DNA of 16,165 nt from contig DIKR01000071.1 in assembly GCA_002424625.1 (NCBI GenBank), forward strand, positions 151,541 to 167,705, given 5' to 3'. The DNA comes from Desulfuromonadaceae bacterium UBA5613. Lineage in GTDB: Bacteria; Desulfobacterota; Desulfuromonadia; Desulfuromonadales; UBA2197. The position numbers and the translations under genes were made by a program. This document shows positions 12,577 through 16,165 of the stretch, piece by piece. The notes under the pieces were generated by a model. The model made no database searches. It worked only from the letters and a program-made list of their open reading frames with translations, and was not told the DNA's origin. Within the stretch, counting starts at the first letter, position 1, and each line of letters begins with the position of its first letter.

Positions 12577-13809
12577 ATGGCTCTGGTGGTGCAGAAGTAC
12601 GGTGGGACATCAATGGGTTCCATCGAGCGGATTCGCAACGTCGCCAAGCGTGTGGCCAAGACCTACGACGAAGGAAATGATCTGGTCGTGGTGGTTTCGG
12701 CGATGTCGGGGGAAACCAATAAACTGGTCGCCCTGGCCAACGAGATGTGCGAATTTCCGAGTGAACGCGAATATGATGTGATGGTTGCCACCGGTGAGCA
12801 GGTCTCGATGTCACTGTTGGCGATGGCTCTCCAGTCCATGGGCTACAAGGCGAAGAGTTACTGCGGTTTTCAGTTGCCGATTATCACCGACAGTGCCTTC
12901 TCGAAAGCGCGCATTGAGGAGATCGACGATAAAAGAGTGCGTGAGGATCTGAAAAACGGCGTGATTGTAGTCGTCGCCGGCTTTCAGGGGATTGACCGTC
13001 AGGGAAACCTGACCACTCTCGGCCGTGGCGGTTCCGACACCTCCGCCGTTGCTGTTGCGGCCGCCATGAAGGCGGACGTGTGTGAGATTTATACCGATGT
13101 CGACGGGATCTATACCACTGACCCGAGAATCGTCCCGGAAGCCTCGAAGTTGGAGAAGATCTCTTACGATGAGATGCTGGAGATGGCGTCGCTCGGATCC
13201 AAGGTCTTGCAGATCCGTTCTGTCGAGTTTGCCAAAAAATATGACGTCGTTGTTCATGTCCGTTCAAGTTTCAATGACAATCCAGGAACCCTGGTGACGA
13301 AGGAGGATGCCGAGATGGAGGCAGTGCTGGTTTCGGGGATCACTTACAATAAGGATGAAGCTAAAATTTCGGTTCTTCGCGTCCCTGACCGCCCCGGAAT
13401 TGCGGCGAAGCTCTTCTCGCCCCTCTCTGCGGCGAATATTACCGTCGACATGATCATTCAGAACGTTTCTCATGACGGCCTCAATGACATGACCTTTACC
13501 GTCCCCAAGTCTGACTTTAAAAAGGCTTTGAAGATCGTCCAGGAGACAGCGGCGGAGATTGGTGCCGGCAGTGTCAGCAGTGACGAAAATATTGCCAAGG
13601 TTTCGATCATCGGCGTGGGCATGCGCTCGCACTCCGGAGTCGCCTGCAAAATGTTTGAAACCCTGTCCAGTGAAGGGATCAATATTTTGATGATCTCCAC
13701 CAGCGAGATCAAGATTTCCTGTATTATCGAATTGAAGTACTCAGAACTGGCGATCCGGGTTCTGCATGAAGCGTTTGGCCTCGACAAGTTGAGCGTCAAG
13801 GCGGAATAA
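12577..13809 (+). CDS. lysC: Aspartate kinase (aspartokinase)
   Basis: Phosphorylates aspartate, the first step to lysine, threonine, methionine and diaminopimelate. 410 residues, the length of monofunctional aspartokinases. The kinase domain (about 1-240) has VQKYGGTSMGS at 5-15, VVSAMSGETNKL, VATGEQVS at 70-77, and LGRGGSDTSAVAVAAAMKAD followed by IYTDVDGIYTTDPRIV. Two ACT domains follow: ACT1 near 264-340 (ISVLRVPDRPGIAAKLFSPL) and ACT2 near 345-405 (VSIIGVGMRSHSGVACKMF). They imply feedback control by lysine and/or threonine. An in-frame ATG at codon 247 has its own strong ribosome-binding site, so a separate regulatory subunit may be made. cimA follows 85 bases later. Confidence 0.98.
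   Translation: MALVVQKYGGTSMGSIERIRNVAKRVAKTYDEGNDLVVVVSAMSGETNKLVALANEMCEFPSEREYDVMVATGEQVSMSLLAMALQSMGYKAKSYCGFQLPIITDSAFSKARIEEIDDKRVREDLKNGVIVVVAGFQGIDRQGNLTTLGRGGSDTSAVAVAAAMKADVCEIYTDVDGIYTTDPRIVPEASKLEKISYDEMLEMASLGSKVLQIRSVEFAKKYDVVVHVRSSFNDNPGTLVTKEDAEMEAVLVSGITYNKDEAKISVLRVPDRPGIAAKLFSPLSAANITVDMIIQNVSHDGLNDMTFTVPKSDFKKALKIVQETAAEIGAGSVSSDENIAKVSIIGVGMRSHSGVACKMFETLSSEGINILMISTSEIKISCIIELKYSELAIRVLHEAFGLDKLSVKAE
13302..13306 (+). promoter_or_regulatory. Internal ribosome-binding site within lysC
   Basis: GGAGG at 13302-13306, within AAGGAGG (13300-13306), lies eight bases before the in-frame ATG 13315. The codons are those for Lys-Glu-Asp at residues 242-244. The string GAAGGAGGATGC around it is identical to that in front of the full-length start. 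Confidence 0.6.
13315..13809 (+). other. Possible internal translation product: aspartokinase regulatory (beta) subunit
   Basis: Translation from ATG 13315 (codon 247 of lysC) would give 164 residues consisting of just the two ACT domains. B. subtilis and Corynebacterium glutamicum are known to make such a beta subunit from an internal start of lysC, giving an alpha2-beta2 enzyme, with beta subunits of similar size. The strong, well-spaced site at 13302-13306 makes the same arrangement plausible here. It is an inference; no separate gene is implied. Confidence 0.55.
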
Positions 13810-13839
13810 GGTGTGGTTAAAGTATCCCAGGGTATTGTG

Positions 13840-13879
13840 AATGAGCAGGGGCGCAGAGGATTGCGCCCCTCTATTCATT
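13840..13879 (+). promoter_or_regulatory. Long hairpin between lysC and cimA
   Basis: An eight-base-pair inner stem, AGGGGCGC (13847-13854) with GCGCCCCT (13863-13870), has the loop AGAGGATT. A five-base-pair outer stem, AATGA (13840-13844) with TCATT (13875-13879), encloses it across a small internal loop. No T-run follows, so it is not a typical terminator. It ends 15 bases before the cimA start and just before its ribosome-binding site, so it could act in mRNA processing, stability or translational control. Confidence 0.5.
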
Positions 13880-13894
13880 GTGAAGGGTGAAAAT

Positions 13895-15469
13895 ATGAGT
13901 CTGGTTAAAATCTACGATACAACTCTCCGGGACGGAACTCAGGCGGAGGATATCTCTTTTTCGGTTGAGGATAAAATTCGCATTGCCCAAAAGCTTGACG
14001 AACTTGGCGTCCATTATATCGAAGGGGGCTGGCCGGGATCCAACCCTAAGGACATCGCCTTTTTCAAGGAGATTCGTTCGGTCAAGCTCAAACAGGCCAA
14101 GATCGCCGCTTTTGGTTCGACCCGCCGAGCCAAGACCACGCCGGATCAAGACAACAATATTATTACGCTCATTCAGGCTCAGCCCGATGTGGTCACCATC
14201 TTCGGCAAGACCTGGGATTTTCATGTACGTGAAGCGTTACGTATCTCTCTGGAAGAGAATCTCGAACTCATCTATGACTCGCTGGCTTATCTGAAAGAGC
14301 ATGTCAGCGAAGTGATCTACGATGCCGAGCACTTTTTCGACGGTTATAAAGCCAATCCCGAATATGCCCTGCAGACGCTGCTGGCGGCGCAAAGAGCCGG
14401 TGTCGACTGTATTGCCCTCTGCGATACCAACGGCGGGACTCTCCCCCATGAGTTTGCGGCGATTATCAATGCGGTCAAGGCAGTCATCTCGACGCCATTG
14501 GGAATTCATACTCATAACGATGGGGATTGTGCTGTTGCCAATTCTTTGGTGGCGGTCGATCTCGGGATCGTTCAGGTGCAGGGGACGATCAATGGCTTTG
14601 GCGAACGCTGCGGTAATGCCAATCTCTGTTCGATCATCCCGGCTTTGCGTTTGAAGATGGGAAAGGAGTGCATCAGCGACGAGCAACTCCGTAACCTCCG
14701 TTCGGTTTCGCGTTATGTCTTCGAGTTGGCTAACCTGGTGCCGCATAAGCATCAGGCCTATGTCGGCAACTCGGCCTTTGCCCATAAAGGCGGCGTCCAC
14801 GTTTCAGCGATTCAGCGCCATCCCGAGACCTATGAGCATATTCATCCGGAGCTGGTCGGCAATCAGACACGCATTCTTGTTTCGGATCTTTCCGGCCGGG
14901 CCAATGTTCTGGCTAAGGCGGAAGAGTTTAATCTCGGTGTTGACAGCAAAGATCCGATCACGCTGGAGATCCTTGAGAACATCAAGGAGATGGAAAACAA
15001 GGGCTATCAATTTGAGGGGGCCGAAGCTTCCTTTGAGCTGATTATGCGCCGCGCCCTCGGGACGTTGCGCCACTACTTCTCGGTGATCGGTTTCCGGGTC
15101 ATCGACACCAAGCGCCGGGAAGATGATGCCCCGACCTCGGAAGCAACCGTTCAGATTAAAGTCGGTGGACGCATCGAGCATACTGCAGCAGAGGGGAATG
15201 GTCCGGTCAATGCTCTTGACAACGCCATCCGCAAAGCCTTGGAAAACTTCTACCCACAGCTGCGTGAGATGAATCTCCTTGATTACAAAGTGCGTGTCCT
15301 TCCGGCCGGGAAAGGGACGGCTTCGATGACCCGGGTTTTGATAGAGTCGGGAGATGAAAATTCGCGTTGGGGGACTGTCGGAGTCAGCGATAATATAATC
15401 GATGCTTCCTACCAGGCCCTCATCGACGCCATCCAGTACAAGTTGCTCAAGGATGAACAATCGAATTGA
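13895..15469 (+). CDS. cimA: (R)-citramalate synthase
   Basis: Condenses pyruvate with acetyl-CoA to citramalate, the entry to threonine-independent isoleucine synthesis. 524 residues. The N-terminal HMGL/DRE-TIM barrel has KIYDTTLRDGTQAEDISFS (5-23, with R12 and D13), YIEGGWPGSNPKD, ALCDTNGGTLP and the metal-binding GIHTHNDGDCAVAN with H205 and H207, then GTINGFGERCGNANL. A linker with HKHQAYVGNSAFAHKGGVH leads to a C-terminal LeuA-type allosteric domain (about 405-520). The GGWPGSNPKD wording and total length favour citramalate synthase over 2-isopropylmalate synthase. ATG 13895 follows AAGGGTGA at 13883-13890; an upstream in-frame ATG at 13841 lies in the hairpin and is disfavoured. Confidence 0.95.
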   Translation: MSLVKIYDTTLRDGTQAEDISFSVEDKIRIAQKLDELGVHYIEGGWPGSNPKDIAFFKEIRSVKLKQAKIAAFGSTRRAKTTPDQDNNIITLIQAQPDVVTIFGKTWDFHVREALRISLEENLELIYDSLAYLKEHVSEVIYDAEHFFDGYKANPEYALQTLLAAQRAGVDCIALCDTNGGTLPHEFAAIINAVKAVISTPLGIHTHNDGDCAVANSLVAVDLGIVQVQGTINGFGERCGNANLCSIIPALRLKMGKECISDEQLRNLRSVSRYVFELANLVPHKHQAYVGNSAFAHKGGVHVSAIQRHPETYEHIHPELVGNQTRILVSDLSGRANVLAKAEEFNLGVDSKDPITLEILENIKEMENKGYQFEGAEASFELIMRRALGTLRHYFSVIGFRVIDTKRREDDAPTSEATVQIKVGGRIEHTAAEGNGPVNALDNAIRKALENFYPQLREMNLLDYKVRVLPAGKGTASMTRVLIESGDENSRWGTVGVSDNIIDASYQALIDAIQYKLLKDEQSN

Positions 15470-15489
15470 ACTTTTAGGTCGGAGGGGGG

Positions 15490-16068
15490 ATGCGCGGCAC
15501 AGGTTTAATTCTTTTACTGTTTTTGCTGATAGCTATCTTTCATTACAGCCGGTGGGCATTTCCCGCAAGGGAGAGCCTGCCGGCTGTAATGCGTTTACAG
15601 TCGCAACTGGCGACGTTTGCGTTTGCTGATAGTGGCGGTCGTTATCGTTTATACCAATTTCATGACGGTAGCAAGTTGGGTGATGTCATAAAATTGACGG
15701 ATGAATTTTCAGGGAGCGGGAAGAATCTCGAAAAATTCCATGCGGAGCCGATCCTTTCCGGGCAAGTCGTTAAAGTTGTTAAAATAGCAGGGGAATCTTT
15801 TCAACTTGAGCGTTCATGGCTCCCAGCCCGACACCGTATTCTGCTGCAGATACCTTTACATCCAGACAAGATGAGCGTTCTTGATTGGGAGACTTTGCCG
15901 GGTATCGGACCGAAGTTAGCGATGGCAATCGAAAGTGATCGTCAAAAAAATGGCGATTTTAACGATTTTTTAGCTTTGCAAAGGGTCAAAGGGATTGGCG
16001 CCAAGAAGTTGCTGGCCTGGCAGGAATATTTTATAGAAAAGAGTGCCCTCGACAAAGCTGATAATTAA
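15490..16068 (+). CDS. Membrane-anchored ComEA-like helix-hairpin-helix protein
   Basis: 192 residues. An N-terminal hydrophobic segment (about 5-18, LILLLFLLIAIFHY) looks like a membrane anchor or uncleaved signal. The middle, about 50-120, has a beta-rich stretch with YQFHDGSKLGDVI and LSGQVVKVVKI that loosely recalls SLBB-type domains. The C-terminus (about 128-182) has two helix-hairpin-helix turns: LPGIGPKLAMAIESDRQKNG and VKGIGAKKLLAWQEYF. This layout resembles ComEA DNA receptors, but the usual INLNTA lead-in is replaced by HPDKMSVLDWETLPGIG, so a competence role is uncertain. ATG 15490 follows GGAGG at 15481-15485, 20 bases after cimA. Codons 18-34 lie in a long inverted repeat. Confidence 0.75.
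   Translation: MRGTGLILLLFLLIAIFHYSRWAFPARESLPAVMRLQSQLATFAFADSGGRYRLYQFHDGSKLGDVIKLTDEFSGSGKNLEKFHAEPILSGQVVKVVKIAGESFQLERSWLPARHRILLQIPLHPDKMSVLDWETLPGIGPKLAMAIESDRQKNGDFNDFLALQRVKGIGAKKLLAWQEYFIEKSALDKADN
15541..15591 (+). repeat. 51-base inverted repeat inside the ComEA-like gene
   Basis: CATTACAGCCGG (15541-15552) and CCGGCTGTAATG (15580-15591) are perfect 12-base reverse complements. The stem continues inwards with two G-T pairs and GGC/GCC (15555-15557 with 15575-15577). Inside, TCCC (15561-15564) and GGGA (15569-15572) close a GCAA tetraloop. The reading frame passes straight through it. Confidence 0.75.
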
Positions 16069-16165
16069 GTTAAAACCGACAGTTGGAAAAATGTAGAAAA
16101 GAACTCCCGGCAGAAAATGAAAAGTGGCATAACTCGTGTAATTGTTTCCTTACACTTGAAGACCC
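16069..16165. other. Non-coding end of the window
   Basis: No gene or T-run terminator is seen in these 97 bases. The only structure noticed is the inverted repeat GTGTAA (16136-16141) and TTACAC (16150-16155), eight bases apart. It could be an operator or a small hairpin in front of the next gene, which lies outside the window. Confidence 0.3.

Noticed and set aside
13841..13894. Upstream start for cimA, adding 18 residues
   Set aside because: The extra codons lie inside the hairpin, the family starts at MSLVKIYDTTLRDG, and AAGGGTGA sits right before ATG 13895.

Overview
The window is a dense, single-strand stretch of bacterial chromosome: every gene supported here lies on the + strand, gaps are short (the longest are about 100-120 bases), and base composition is moderately GC-rich. 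Gene content and order point to a Gram-negative anaerobe of the Desulfuromonadales/Geobacter type: a citramalate synthase (isoleucine from pyruvate and acetyl-CoA, a route established in Geobacter), a cdaA-cdaR-glmM block, and tilS-ftsH-folP in one series. The taxonomic assignment is an inference from gene order and protein wording, not from a search.

Layout. Positions 1-915 hold the tail of an unidentified gene, a PspC-domain membrane protein and a DUF1456 (YehS-like) protein. At 953-1136 is a self-contained tRNA unit: a sigma70-like promoter, a tRNA with CAT anticodon (probably elongator tRNA-Met) and an intrinsic terminator. tilS begins within about 15 bases of that terminator. From 2652 to 8987 runs ftsH-folP-cdaA-cdaR(ybbR)-glmM-pdxJ, with stop/start overlaps at ftsH/folP, cdaA/cdaR, cdaR/glmM and glmM/pdxJ, so this is almost certainly one transcription unit. 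It joins protein and membrane quality control, folate synthesis, c-di-AMP synthesis and its regulator, the first committed amino-sugar step of peptidoglycan synthesis, and PLP synthesis.

At 9034-9575 a two-gene toxin-antitoxin module of lower GC (roughly 45 % in sampled blocks, against 67 % in one sampled pdxJ block) sits between pdxJ and acpS, genes that are neighbours in many bacteria. The toxin stop overlaps the acpS start. The series continues with acpS, a bifunctional NAD(P)HX epimerase/dehydratase, a stand-alone tandem-CBS protein and tsaE.

After a gap carrying a promoter candidate come lysC (aspartate kinase, with a well-formed internal ribosome-binding site in front of its regulatory half), cimA, and a membrane-anchored ComEA-like helix-hairpin-helix protein. 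lysC and cimA together feed the lysine/threonine and isoleucine branches.

Most of the window is ordinary housekeeping DNA. I see no CRISPR array, insertion sequence, prophage or clearly new multi-gene system. The points most worth a second look are the TA module inside the housekeeping operon, the duplicated 12-base RBS string giving lysC a second in-frame start, the tRNA-terminator-tilS junction, a long GCAA-capped inverted repeat inside the ComEA-like gene, and an Asp-to-Tyr change in the NAD(P)HX epimerase loop.
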